This document shows, one piece after another, positions 1-6,146 of a DNA stretch of 8,283 bases. Position 1 is the first letter of the stretch. The number at the start of each line of letters is the position of its first letter. The position numbers were made by a program, and so were the translations under genes. Under the pieces are notes generated by a model that worked only from the letters and a program-made list of their open reading frames with translations, was not told the DNA's origin and made no database searches. The DNA is from Oscillospiraceae bacterium (lineage in GTDB: Bacteria; Bacillota; Clostridia; Oscillospirales; Oscillospiraceae): the NCBI GenBank assembly GCA_016295225.1, contig JAEDLP010000081.1, forward strand, positions 1 through 8,283, written 5' to 3'.

Positions 1-34
1 ACCCTTTCGGGCTCCTATCCGCGGTGTTTTTCTT
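1..34. terminator. possible right half of an intrinsic terminator at the window edge
   Basis: The window opens with CCC-TTTC-GGG (2-11), a small stem with a four-base loop, followed by CTCCTATCCGCGGTG and a run of five T (27-31). This is how the loop, 3' arm and T-tract of a rho-independent terminator look when the 5' arm (expected to contain CACCGCGGATAGGAG) lies to the left of the window. Read on the minus strand, the same stretch starts with an A-rich tract, so it could serve bidirectionally and also end the gene at 73-1329. Base 1 (A) does not pair with base 12 (C), so any stem would have a mismatch there. This is inference from half a structure. Confidence 0.3.
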
Positions 35-72
35 AGACGCTATTTTGCAACGCGCTCGTTTGCTATATGGAT

Positions 73-1329
73 TTATTTTTCGTCCTCTTCTTCGGGAATC
101 ACTGCCACGCGGATCTCCAGAATCCGGCGGTGATCCAGCCGGGTAACGGTAACGTCCAGGTTTTCATAGACGAACCGATCGCCCTCCACAGGCAGGCGGC
201 CCAGTTGATCCAGAACCCAGCCACTAATGGAGGCGGAGTCGATGTCCGTGGCGCGGATAGAAAAACGGTCGAACAGATCGTCCAGGTTGGCGGAGCAGGA
301 GATCAGGTAGCTGCCGTCCTCCTGGGGCTTGAACTCCTCAATGACCTCGTCGTGCTCGTCCCAAATCTCGCCCACCAGCTCTTCCAGAATATCCTCCAGG
401 GTGACGATGCCCATGGTGCCGCCGTAGTCGTCCACCACAACGGCCATGTGGGATTTACTCCTCTGGAGAGACCGTAGCAGGTCGGAGATCTGAGCAGAGG
501 CGGTGGTGTAGAAGACCTTGCTGATCAGACTGCCCACGTCAGTGTGGTTGTGGTAGCGGGCAGAGAAGAAGTCCTTCTCGTGGACCAGGCCGACGATATT
601 GTCGATGGAAGTGTGATAGATGGGAATACGGGAGTAGGCGCTTTCCGCAAAGAGAACGGCCAGCTCCTCCATGGTGACAGTATCCGGGGCGGCAACAATG
701 TCCACGCGGGGGGTGAGGATCTCCTCCACTTCCATGTCGTTGAACTCGATGGCGGCGCGGATCAGCTCACTTTCGTGATGTTCCAGACCGCCCTCGCTCT
801 CGGCTTCCTCTACCATGGTAATGAGTTCTTCTTCCGTGATCCCCTCCTCTTCGCTGGTGTGGAAGAGCTTCATGGCAACCTTGCTGAACAGGCCGAAGAA
901 GAGGTGCAGGGGAGTCAGAACAAACAGGAGGACACGCAGGATCGGAACAGCCCGCATACAGAACTTTTCCGGTTTGTCTTTTGCCATAGTTTTGGGCGTG
1001 ATCTCACCGAAAATCAGAACCACGACCGTCAGGACTGCCGTGGAGATGGCAGCGCCGTAAACCGGATAAAGCTTTGTGAAAAGCACCGTACCCAGGGAGG
1101 CGGCGGTCAAGTTCACGATATTGTTGCCAATGAGGATGCAGGAGAGGAGTTTATCGTACTGATCCAACAGCGCCAGGGCCTTTTGGGCGCGGACATTGCC
1201 GTCCTCGGACTTGCTCTTCAGCCGAATCTTGTTGACCGAGGAGTATGCGGTCTCCGTAGAAGAGAACCAGGCAGACAAGAAGACCATAATCACGAGAGCA
1301 ACGAGAATTGCTATACAGGTACTGTCCAT
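73..1329 (-). CDS. CNNM/CorC-HlyC family membrane protein (DUF21 + CBS pair + CorC_HlyC)
   Basis: This encodes a 418-residue protein with the complete architecture of the 'hemolysin family'/CNNM group, now linked in several bacteria to Mg2+ (or Co2+) efflux and ion homeostasis; haemolysis is only a historical name. Residues 1-155 form the DUF21 membrane domain: a hydrophobic N-terminal helix (about 5-21), the SSTETAYSS segment (23-31), IGNN (67-70), hydrophobic segments around 68-85, 91-110 and 126-148, and the hallmark GEITPK (108-113). An acidic linker (159-185) leads to a CBS pair (about 205-320) that in relatives binds adenine nucleotides, including VVVDDYGG (297-304) and GIVTLEDILEELVGEIWDE (307-325). 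The C-terminal CorC_HlyC domain covers about 335-412. Only one ATG follows the upstream in-frame stop and it fits the family start, but the ribosome binding site is weak (GATGGG). It is transcribed alone and divergently from the methyltransferase. The family is clear; the transported ion is not determined. Confidence 0.93.
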   Translation of the reverse strand: MDSTCIAILVALVIMVFLSAWFSSTETAYSSVNKIRLKSKSEDGNVRAQKALALLDQYDKLLSCILIGNNIVNLTAASLGTVLFTKLYPVYGAAISTAVLTVVVLIFGEITPKTMAKDKPEKFCMRAVPILRVLLFVLTPLHLFFGLFSKVAMKLFHTSEEEGITEEELITMVEEAESEGGLEHHESELIRAAIEFNDMEVEEILTPRVDIVAAPDTVTMEELAVLFAESAYSRIPIYHTSIDNIVGLVHEKDFFSARYHNHTDVGSLISKVFYTTASAQISDLLRSLQRSKSHMAVVVDDYGGTMGIVTLEDILEELVGEIWDEHDEVIEEFKPQEDGSYLISCSANLDDLFDRFSIRATDIDSASISGWVLDQLGRLPVEGDRFVYENLDVTVTRLDHRRILEIRVAVIPEEEDEK

Positions 1330-1435
1330 AAGGGACCCATCATCTCAGCTTTCTATAAAATATTTAGTATGGAGAGACCGGGCGGCGGTATCCGAAAAGC
1401 AGGATAGAGCAAACCACAGTCTAACATTATTACAT

Positions 1436-1464
1436 AGCATACCACAGGGCGGGACTGATTGCAA
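1436..1464 (-). promoter_or_regulatory. candidate promoter for the CorC-HlyC family gene
   Basis: On the minus strand, TTGCAA (1459-1464; four of six matches to TTGACA) is followed after 17 bases by TATGCT (1436-1441; four of six matches to TATAAT). This would start transcription near 1429 and leave a leader of about 100 bases. Spacing is ideal but both boxes are imperfect. Confidence 0.35.
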
Positions 1465-1586
1465 GAATATCAGGGAAATTTAGACGGAATTGCGGGGCGG
1501 TCAGCGGGAAACCAGCGGGTTTCATAGCTAAGGTTCTTCCAAAGAATTGGGGTCAGCGAATTTTTCACGGAACCCGAAGAAAAGGT

Positions 1587-1615
1587 TTGCCAAACAGAGG
1601 AAAAGCGGGTATACT
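1587..1615 (+). promoter_or_regulatory. sigma-A type promoter of the rRNA methyltransferase gene
   Basis: TTGCCA (1587-1592; five of six consensus matches) and TATACT (1610-1615; five of six) are separated by exactly 17 bases. Transcription would begin near 1622, giving a leader of about 28 bases that carries a strong Shine-Dalgarno sequence (AGGGGGAG, 1636-1643) six bases before the ATG at 1650. Confidence 0.7.
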
Positions 1616-1649
1616 TCTAATACTGCTTACATAAGAGGGGGAGAATCCC

Positions 1650-2786
1650 ATGGGAAAGCTGACCTTTGCCATTCCCACCCTGCTGGGTGTGGAGGGCCTG
1701 ACAGCCGACGAACTGCGTCGGATGAATATGGAAGACGTCCGTGTGGAGAACGGACGGGTGTTCTGCCAGGGGGAACCGAAGGATATCCCGCGGCTGAATC
1801 TCCGCCTGCGCACCGGAGAGCGGGTGCTGATCCTGCTGGGCTCCTTCCCGGCTTCCACCTTTGAAGATCTCTTCGAGGGCACCCGGAAGCTGCCTTGGGA
1901 GCGATTTATTCCCGATGGCGGCGCTTTCCCTGTGAAGGGGTTCAGCCTGAACTCCGCCCTGCACAGCGTTCCTGCCTGCCAGTCCATCGTGAAAAAGGCG
2001 GTGGCTACCCGTCTGGGCAAGGTCTACCACCGGGAGACCTTGCCGGAGACCGGCGCGCTGTATCAGATCCAGTTCTCTATTATGAAGGATGTGGCCTCCC
2101 TTATGCTGGATACCACCGGCCCCGGCCTGTACAAGCGGGGCTATCGCGCGGTGGGGGTGGCGGCTCCCCTGCGGGAGACCCTGGCCGCCGCTCTGGTGCT
2201 GCTCTCCGGTTACCGGGGAAAGGATCCCTTCTGCGATCCCTTCTGCGGGTCCGGCACCATCGCCATCGAGGCAGCCCTTATTGCCAAGAACCGGGCGCCC
2301 GGCTTGAACCGGACCTTTACCGCCCAGAAGTGGCCCTGGCTGCCCTCCGACGCCTGGGTGGAGGCGGCAGGGGAGGCCATGGACCTGGAGTTCGATGGAA
2401 CCTATGATATTTGGGGCGGAGATATTGACCCGTCTGCCATCCGTATCGCCCGGGACAACGCGGTGAAGGCCGATGTGGAGGATTTGGTCCACTTTGAGGT
2501 GGCCGATGCCCGCACTTTCTCCCGCACGGAGGAATATGGCCGCATTGTTTCCAACCCGCCCTATGGTGAGCGGCTGATGGAAAAACGGGAAGCTGAAGAA
2601 CTGTACCGGGATTTTGGCAGAACCGTTCAAGGACTGCCAACCGGCTGGAAAATCAACATCCTGTCTTCCCACACGGAATTTGAGCGTACCTTTGGCCGCA
2701 CGGCGGACAAGAAACGTAAATTATATAATGGTATGTTAAAGTGTGATCTGTTCCAGTACGGCGGGAAAAAGGGGAGACGCACGTAA
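1650..2786 (+). CDS. THUMP-domain class I SAM-dependent RNA methyltransferase (RlmL N-terminal/YpsC type)
   Basis: This encodes a 378-residue enzyme of the family that includes the N-terminal half of E. coli RlmL, which makes N2-methylguanosine in 23S rRNA using S-adenosylmethionine, and Bacillus YpsC. The start fits the family (residues 4-10, then 'EGLTADELRR') and has a strong ribosome binding site. Residues 1 to about 155 form the N-terminal ferredoxin-like and THUMP RNA-binding part, with GERVL (56-60) and FEDLFEGT (71-78). The Rossmann methyltransferase domain follows: KRGYR (162-166), PLRETLAA (173-180), SAM-binding motif I DPFCGSGT (196-203), acidic GGDIDP (256-261) and catalytic motif IV SNPPYGERL (301-309). 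The single-domain layout lacks the fused RlmK half of gammaproteobacteria, as is usual in Firmicutes. It appears monocistronic. The family call is firm; the target guanosine, probably near G2445 of 23S rRNA, is inferred from homologs. Confidence 0.93.
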   Translation: MGKLTFAIPTLLGVEGLTADELRRMNMEDVRVENGRVFCQGEPKDIPRLNLRLRTGERVLILLGSFPASTFEDLFEGTRKLPWERFIPDGGAFPVKGFSLNSALHSVPACQSIVKKAVATRLGKVYHRETLPETGALYQIQFSIMKDVASLMLDTTGPGLYKRGYRAVGVAAPLRETLAAALVLLSGYRGKDPFCDPFCGSGTIAIEAALIAKNRAPGLNRTFTAQKWPWLPSDAWVEAAGEAMDLEFDGTYDIWGGDIDPSAIRIARDNAVKADVEDLVHFEVADARTFSRTEEYGRIVSNPPYGERLMEKREAEELYRDFGRTVQGLPTGWKINILSSHTEFERTFGRTADKKRKLYNGMLKCDLFQYGGKKGRRT

Positions 2787-2806
2787 AGAGGTCCTGAACA
2801 GCGGCA

Positions 2807-2855
2807 TTCTGAAAAGTGCACAAAAAAAAGGTGTAAATTTCTCTCCTTTTCAGAA
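2807..2855. repeat. perfect 10-bp inverted repeat between the methyltransferase gene and groES
   Basis: TTCTGAAAAG (2807-2816) and CTTTTCAGAA (2846-2855) are perfect reverse complements 29 bases apart. Inside, TGCAC (2817-2821) can extend the stem by pairing with GTGTA (2831-2835, one G-U pair) around an A-rich loop, leaving a one-sided internal loop. GTTTT follows directly. It lies just after the methyltransferase stop codon and just before the groESL -35 box, so it may be a weak terminator that keeps the two units apart. The stem is AT-rich and the loop long, so this is uncertain. Confidence 0.4.
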
Positions 2856-2864
2856 GTTTTCATG

Positions 2865-2896
2865 TTGCAGAATGAGCGTTGGAAGGGTATTATAAT
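2865..2896 (+). promoter_or_regulatory. groESL promoter
   Basis: TTGCAG (2865-2870) can act as a poor -35 box. Two overlapping -10 candidates exist: TATTAT (2888-2893), at the ideal 17-base spacing, and a perfect TATAAT (2891-2896), at 20 bases. Either starts transcription near 2900-2904, placing the CIRCE operator at or just after +1. This is the usual arrangement for vegetative-sigma, HrcA-repressed chaperonin promoters. Confidence 0.7.
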
Positions 2897-2903
2897 ACTT
2901 GCC

Positions 2904-2930
2904 TTAGCACTCAGGCAAAAAGAGTGCTAA
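2904..2930. promoter_or_regulatory. CIRCE operator (HrcA binding site)
   Basis: TTAGCACTC, nine spacer bases and GAGTGCTAA form a perfect match to the CIRCE consensus. The heat-shock repressor HrcA binds this element in most Firmicutes; folding of HrcA by GroEL links repression to chaperonin availability. It lies 51 bases before the groES start codon and overlaps the expected transcription start, so bound HrcA would block initiation. In the mRNA the inverted repeat can also form a 5' stem-loop, which in Bacillus affects transcript stability. hrcA is not in this window. Confidence 0.97.
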
Positions 2931-2980
2931 CCCGAATCAGTAAAAACATTTTATGATATATTATCAAGGAGGAACTCTCA

Positions 2981-3268
2981 ATGACTCTGAAACCTCTGTT
3001 CGACCGTGTTGTCATCAAGCGTCTGGAAGCAGAAGAAACCACCAAGGGTGGCATCATCCTGACCGCAGCATCCAAGGAAAAGCCCGATATGTCCATTGTC
3101 GTGGCAGTTGGCCCTGGCGGCATGATTGACGGCAAGGAAGTGAAGATGTTCCTGAAGCCCGGTGATAAGGTCATCACCAGCAAGTACATGGGTACCGAAG
3201 TTAAGATCGATGGCGAGCAGCTGACCATTGTCAAGCAGAGCGACATCGTGGCAATCGTGGAAGACTAA
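2981..3268 (+). CDS. groES: co-chaperonin GroES (Hsp10/Cpn10)
   Basis: This encodes the 95-residue cytoplasmic co-chaperonin that caps the GroEL cage as a heptameric lid. The length is standard. The start MTLKPLFDRVVIKR is typical of the family, the mobile loop that docks on GroEL spans about 16-32 and contains GGIIL (23-27), and KPGDKVI plus YMGTEVKIDGE and the terminal DIVAIVED segment complete the beta-barrel. AAGGAGG (2966-2972) lies eight bases before the ATG. It is the first gene of the CIRCE-controlled operon and is followed 34 bases later by groEL, so the two are cotranscribed and heat-inducible through HrcA. No abnormal features are visible. Confidence 0.98.
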   Translation: MTLKPLFDRVVIKRLEAEETTKGGIILTAASKEKPDMSIVVAVGPGGMIDGKEVKMFLKPGDKVITSKYMGTEVKIDGEQLTIVKQSDIVAIVED

Positions 3269-3302
3269 TTCTATTTCTAGTTTTTAAGGAGATCATAGTA
3301 TT

Positions 3303-4940
3303 ATGGCAAAGATGCTCAGTTATGGTGAGGAAGCACGCCAGGCTCTGGAACGCGGCGTGAACAAGCTGGCCGATACCGTTAAGGTCACCATGGGCCCCAA
3401 GGGCCGCAATGTGGTTCTGTGGAGAGCTTATGGCACTCCCCTGGTCACCAACGACGGCGTGACCATCGCAAAGGAGATCGAACTGGAAGATCCCTTTGAG
3501 AATATGGGCGCACAGATGGTCAAGGAAGTTTCCACCAAGACCAATGACGTGGCCGGCGACGGCACCACCACCGCAACCCTGCTGGCCCAGGCTATCATCC
3601 GCGAGGGTATGAAGAACCTGGTGGCAGGCGCAAACCCCGTTGTGATGAACAAGGGTATGGCTAAGGCAACCAAGGTTGCTGTTGAGGCCATTCAGAAGAA
3701 CTCTCAGCCCGTCAAGGGCAGCGAGGACATCGCTCGCGTTGGTACCGTTTCTTCCGGCGACGAGAAAATCGGCACCCTGATCGCTGAGGCCATGGAGAAG
3801 GTTGGCACCGACGGCGTCATCACCGTGGAAGAGTCCAAGACCGCTGAGACCTACAGCGAAGTGGTGGAAGGCATGCAGGTGGACCGCGGTTTCCTGTCTC
3901 CCTATATGGTGACCGACACTGAGAAGATGGAAGCCGTTCTGGACGATCCTCTGATCCTGCTGACCGAGAAGAAGATCAGCAACATCCAGGAGATCCTGCC
4001 CGTTCTGGAGCAGGTCATTCAGTCCAACCGCAAGCTGCTCATTATGGCAGAAGACGTGGAAGGCGAAGCTCTGTCCACCCTGCTGGTCAATAAGCTGCGC
4101 GGTACCCTGAACGTCCTGTGCGTTAAGGCTCCCGGCTTCGGCGACCGCCGCAAGGAGAACCTGCAGGATATCGCTATCCTGACCGGCGCAACCGTTATTT
4201 CCAGCGACTACGGTCTGGAGCTGCAGGACTGCAGCCTGGCTCACCTGGGTACTGCCCGCCAGGTCAAGGCAGGCAAGGAGACCACCATCATCGTGGATGG
4301 CGGCGGCAGCACCGAGGCCATCCAGGAGCGCGCCACCCAGATCCGCAACGAGTATGAGCGTTCCACCTCCGAGTATGACCGTGAGAAGCTGCAGGAGCGT
4401 CTGGCTCGCCTGTCCGGCGGTGTTGCCATCATCCGCGTTGGCGCTGCTACCGAGACCGAGATGAAGGAAAAGAAGCTGCGCATCGAGGATGCCCTGAACG
4501 CAACCCGCGCTGCTGTGGAAGAGGGCATCGTTGCCGGCGGTGGTACCGCATACGTCAACGCCATCCCCGAGGTGGAGAAGCTGGTGGACGAAGTGGAAGG
4601 CGACGAGAAGACCGGCGTGCAGATCATCTGCCGCGCTCTGACCGCCCCCCTGCGTCAGATCGCTTCCAACGCTGGCCTGGACTCCTCCGTCATCCTGGAG
4701 AAGGTCAGAAGCAGCGGCGAGATCGGCTACGGCTTCGACGCTTACAAGGAAATTTACTGCGACATGATCGCCAGCGGTATCGTTGACCCCACCAAGGTTA
4801 CCCGTTCCGCTCTGGAGAACGCAGCTTCCATCTCCGCTATGCTGCTGACCACCGAGGCTCTGGTGGGCGACCGTCTGGCTCCCCCCTCTGCTACCGGCGC
4901 AGGCATGCCCGCAGCAGATATGAGCGGCGGCATGTATTAA
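3303..4940 (+). CDS. groEL: chaperonin GroEL (Hsp60/Cpn60)
   Basis: This encodes a 545-residue, full-length subunit of the ATP-driven double-ring folding chamber. Equatorial ATP-site features are present: KVTMGPKGRNV (27-37), NDGVTIAKEIELED (50-63) with D51, GDGTTTA (85-91) with D86, and the hydrolysis aspartate in RIEDALNATRAAVEEG (D396, equivalent to E. coli D398), followed by GGGTA (412-416). The apical domain lies roughly at 190-375 and includes VEGMQVDRGFLSPYM and KAPGFGDRRKENLQD. The C-terminal tail ends in a single SGGMY rather than the several GGM repeats of E. coli. Residues 40-43 read WRAY where E. coli has DKSF, in the inter-subunit stem-loop. AAGGAG (3286-3291) precedes the ATG by 11 bases. 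It is cotranscribed with groES under CIRCE control. Confidence 0.98.
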   Translation: MAKMLSYGEEARQALERGVNKLADTVKVTMGPKGRNVVLWRAYGTPLVTNDGVTIAKEIELEDPFENMGAQMVKEVSTKTNDVAGDGTTTATLLAQAIIREGMKNLVAGANPVVMNKGMAKATKVAVEAIQKNSQPVKGSEDIARVGTVSSGDEKIGTLIAEAMEKVGTDGVITVEESKTAETYSEVVEGMQVDRGFLSPYMVTDTEKMEAVLDDPLILLTEKKISNIQEILPVLEQVIQSNRKLLIMAEDVEGEALSTLLVNKLRGTLNVLCVKAPGFGDRRKENLQDIAILTGATVISSDYGLELQDCSLAHLGTARQVKAGKETTIIVDGGGSTEAIQERATQIRNEYERSTSEYDREKLQERLARLSGGVAIIRVGAATETEMKEKKLRIEDALNATRAAVEEGIVAGGGTAYVNAIPEVEKLVDEVEGDEKTGVQIICRALTAPLRQIASNAGLDSSVILEKVRSSGEIGYGFDAYKEIYCDMIASGIVDPTKVTRSALENAASISAMLLTTEALVGDRLAPPSATGAGMPAADMSGGMY

Positions 4941-4947
4941 TCGGCTT

Positions 4948-4966
4948 AAAAGGCATTCTGCCTTTT
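4948..4966 (+). terminator. first hairpin after groEL
   Basis: AAAAGGCA (4948-4955), loop TTC, TGCCTTTT (4959-4966) forms a perfect eight-pair stem whose 3' side ends in four T. It starts seven bases after the groEL stop codon and is followed within five bases by a much stronger hairpin. It may contribute to termination or protect the 3' end of the mRNA. Confidence 0.5.
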
Positions 4967-4970
4967 CCAT

Positions 4971-5004
4971 CCAAAGACGCACCGAAGTCTCGGTGCGTCT
5001 TTGG
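4971..5004 (+). terminator. groESL intrinsic terminator
   Basis: CCAAAGACGCACCGA (4971-4985), loop AGTC, and its perfect reverse complement (4990-5004) form a 15-pair, GC-rich hairpin. The core GACGCACCGA/TCGGTGCGTC is followed by TTT, with matching AAA on the 5' side, so it may act in either direction. The T-run is short and then GG, so termination may be incomplete. The position, 30 bases after groEL and 18 bases before the next -35 box, fits a groESL terminator. Confidence 0.8.
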
Positions 5005-5022
5005 CGTATCAAAAGAAAACGG

Positions 5023-5051
5023 TTTCCAAAGAATGACCGATGTGATATAAT
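5023..5051 (+). promoter_or_regulatory. promoter of the five-gene operon, extended -10 type
   Basis: TTTCCA (5023-5028; four of six matches) and a perfect TATAAT (5046-5051) lie 17 bases apart, and TG at 5043-5044 makes an extended -10 (TGnTATAAT). Transcription would begin near 5058, which rules out the ATG at 5058 as the start of the following gene and supports the GTG at 5103. Confidence 0.75.
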
Positions 5052-5090
5052 ATATTAATGAGCATTTTGTCATTACATCATTTCTATACA

Positions 5091-5095
5091 GGAGG
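5091..5095 (+). promoter_or_regulatory. ribosome binding site that decides the GTG start at 5103
   Basis: GGAGG, preceded by A, lies seven bases before GTG (5103-5105). The alternative in-frame ATG at 5097 is only one base from GGAGG, too close for initiation, and the ATG at 5058 lies upstream of the site near the predicted transcription start. Confidence 0.8.
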
Positions 5096-5102
5096 AATGT
5101 TT

Positions 5103-5768
5103 GTGAAACCTCGTATTCTGATTTCCCGTTCTCCCGAGAGCAGTGGGCTTTATGAAGCGGCGGTGGAGAAGGCTGGCGGCGAAGCCATGTCCTTCCACTG
5201 CCCGGACCCGGAGATGGACTTTGACGGCCTCATTCTGGCAGGCGGCGGAGATGTGGACCCCTCTGAATTCCAGGAGCCCAACCTGGGTTCCAGAGATATC
5301 GACGGTCCCCGGGACAAGGTAGAGCTGTATCTGGTGAACCGCTGCATCTATGAGAATAAGCCCATTCTGGGTATTTGCCGCGGCCATCAGGTGGTGAATA
5401 TCGCTCTGGGCGGCAATATATACCAGGACATGAATGAACGGCTTGTGGAGATGCATGCACAGTCTGCCGACGGCAAGTCCAAGCTCCATCCCGTCAAGGT
5501 AGGCGTGATGACCATGCTGGATACCCTCTATGGCGGCGAGATGGTGGTCAACAGCTCCCATCACCAGGCCATCCATAAGTTTGGCCAGGGACTGTACCGC
5601 ACGGCCTGGGATGAAAACGGTGTGGTGGAGGCCATGCAGCACGTTTCTCTGCCCATCTGGACCGTCCAGTTCCATCCGGAGCAGGTGACCGAAGAGGACG
5701 GCGCTGCGGACGGTCAGAAGGTCTTTGACTTCTTCCTGGAGCAGTGCCGCAAATACTGTGGTGACTGA
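5103..5768 (+). CDS. class I glutamine amidotransferase-like hydrolase, peptidase C26 (gamma-glutamyl-GABA hydrolase-like)
   Basis: From the GTG this is a 221-residue cytoplasmic protein of the peptidase C26 family, whose members cleave gamma-glutamyl bonds; PuuD hydrolyses gamma-glutamyl-GABA in putrescine breakdown. Family signatures are LAGGGDVDPSEF (45-56), the nucleophile elbow GICRGHQ with Cys92 (90-96), VNSSHHQAI (149-157) and FHPEQ with His191 and Glu193, completing the Cys-His-Glu triad. The length is a little shorter than PuuD (about 254). No signal peptide is visible. It is first in the five-gene run, with its own promoter. No putrescine-pathway gene (puuA, puuB, puuC) is present here, so the substrate is unknown; folate polyglutamate, gamma-glutamyl amines or cell-wall peptides are all possible. 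The family call is firm. Confidence 0.88.
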   Translation: MKPRILISRSPESSGLYEAAVEKAGGEAMSFHCPDPEMDFDGLILAGGGDVDPSEFQEPNLGSRDIDGPRDKVELYLVNRCIYENKPILGICRGHQVVNIALGGNIYQDMNERLVEMHAQSADGKSKLHPVKVGVMTMLDTLYGGEMVVNSSHHQAIHKFGQGLYRTAWDENGVVEAMQHVSLPIWTVQFHPEQVTEEDGAADGQKVFDFFLEQCRKYCGD

Positions 5769-5769
5769 T

Positions 5770-6126
5770 ATGGCAAAAGAGATTTCAAAGCTTCGGGAAG
5801 TGAACATGGAGGCAGGAAAGCCCCTTGTGGATCAGGCCATGAAACGGCTGACCTTTGAGATCGGCCACACCCGGTCCATGGGCTGCACAGTGCTGAAGAT
5901 CATTCACGGGTACGGCTCCTCCGGCACAGGGGGAAAGATCCGCACAGCCTCCCGAAAGTATCTAACCCAGCTGAAAAGCAAGGGCGAGATCCAAGATTAT
6001 ATCCCTGGCGAGGCCTTCTCTATCTTTGAGGAGGCCACCCGCCGGGCCTTTTCCCGGTGCGGCGACCTGCGTCGGGACAGCGACCTGGACCGCTATAACA
6101 ATGGCGTAACCTTCATTGTGCTGTAA
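5770..6126 (+). CDS. small Smr-domain protein (MutS2 C-terminal-like)
   Basis: Starting at ATG 5770 this encodes 118 residues. The core (about 11-75) resembles the Smr domain found alone or at the C-terminus of MutS2, a fold associated with nucleic-acid nicking or binding. The second Smr motif is clear: KIIHGYGSSGTGG followed by KIR (about 43-58). The first motif, normally LDLHG or similar, reads VNMEAG here, so part of the usual signature is degenerate and nuclease activity cannot be assumed. No MutS ATPase is attached. The start codon is one base after the preceding stop and has no obvious Shine-Dalgarno sequence, which suggests translational coupling to the hydrolase gene. GTG codons at 5758 and 5761 are alternative starts that would overlap the upstream gene. 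Its substrate is unknown. Confidence 0.8.
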   Translation: MAKEISKLREVNMEAGKPLVDQAMKRLTFEIGHTRSMGCTVLKIIHGYGSSGTGGKIRTASRKYLTQLKSKGEIQDYIPGEAFSIFEEATRRAFSRCGDLRRDSDLDRYNNGVTFIVL

Positions 6127-6146
6127 CCCCAGAAAAGAGGACGCTT

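Larger units (their letters stand above)
1330..1649. other. divergent intergenic region
   Basis: This 320-base gap separates the minus-strand CorC-HlyC gene from the plus-strand methyltransferase gene. It holds a candidate promoter for each (entered separately) and a short hairpin, GAAACC-AGCG-GGTTTC (1508-1523), with no T-run after it. GAATT occurs twice flanking a nine-base stretch near 1545-1564. I see no convincing small gene, riboswitch or RNA gene; short open frames here lack a good ribosome binding site and family resemblance. Confidence 0.6.

Noticed and set aside
1617..2672. A 351-codon open frame on the minus strand opposite the methyltransferase gene
   Set aside because: It mirrors a well-supported gene with full SAM and NPPY motifs. 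The antisense product shows no recognisable domain.
2931..2965. A riboswitch or RNA thermometer in the groES leader
   Set aside because: Beyond the CIRCE stem itself, the short AT-rich leader shows no pairing that would cover the AAGGAGG site.
3231..5012. A 593-codon open frame on the minus strand opposite groEL
   Set aside because: It is the antisense shadow of groEL, favoured by that gene's GC-rich third positions. It has low-complexity Gln/His/Gly/Leu composition, no family resemblance and no good ribosome binding site.
5058..5102. ATG at 5058 or 5097 as the start of the C26-type hydrolase
   Set aside because: 5058 coincides with the predicted transcription start and adds residues absent from the family; 5097 is only one base from the Shine-Dalgarno sequence. 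GTG 5103 fits both spacing and homology.
5725..5769. ATG at 5725 as the start of the Smr-domain protein
   Set aside because: It would overlap the hydrolase gene by 44 bases and add a Ser/Trp-rich segment without a ribosome binding site; ATG 5770 gives a conventional N-terminus.
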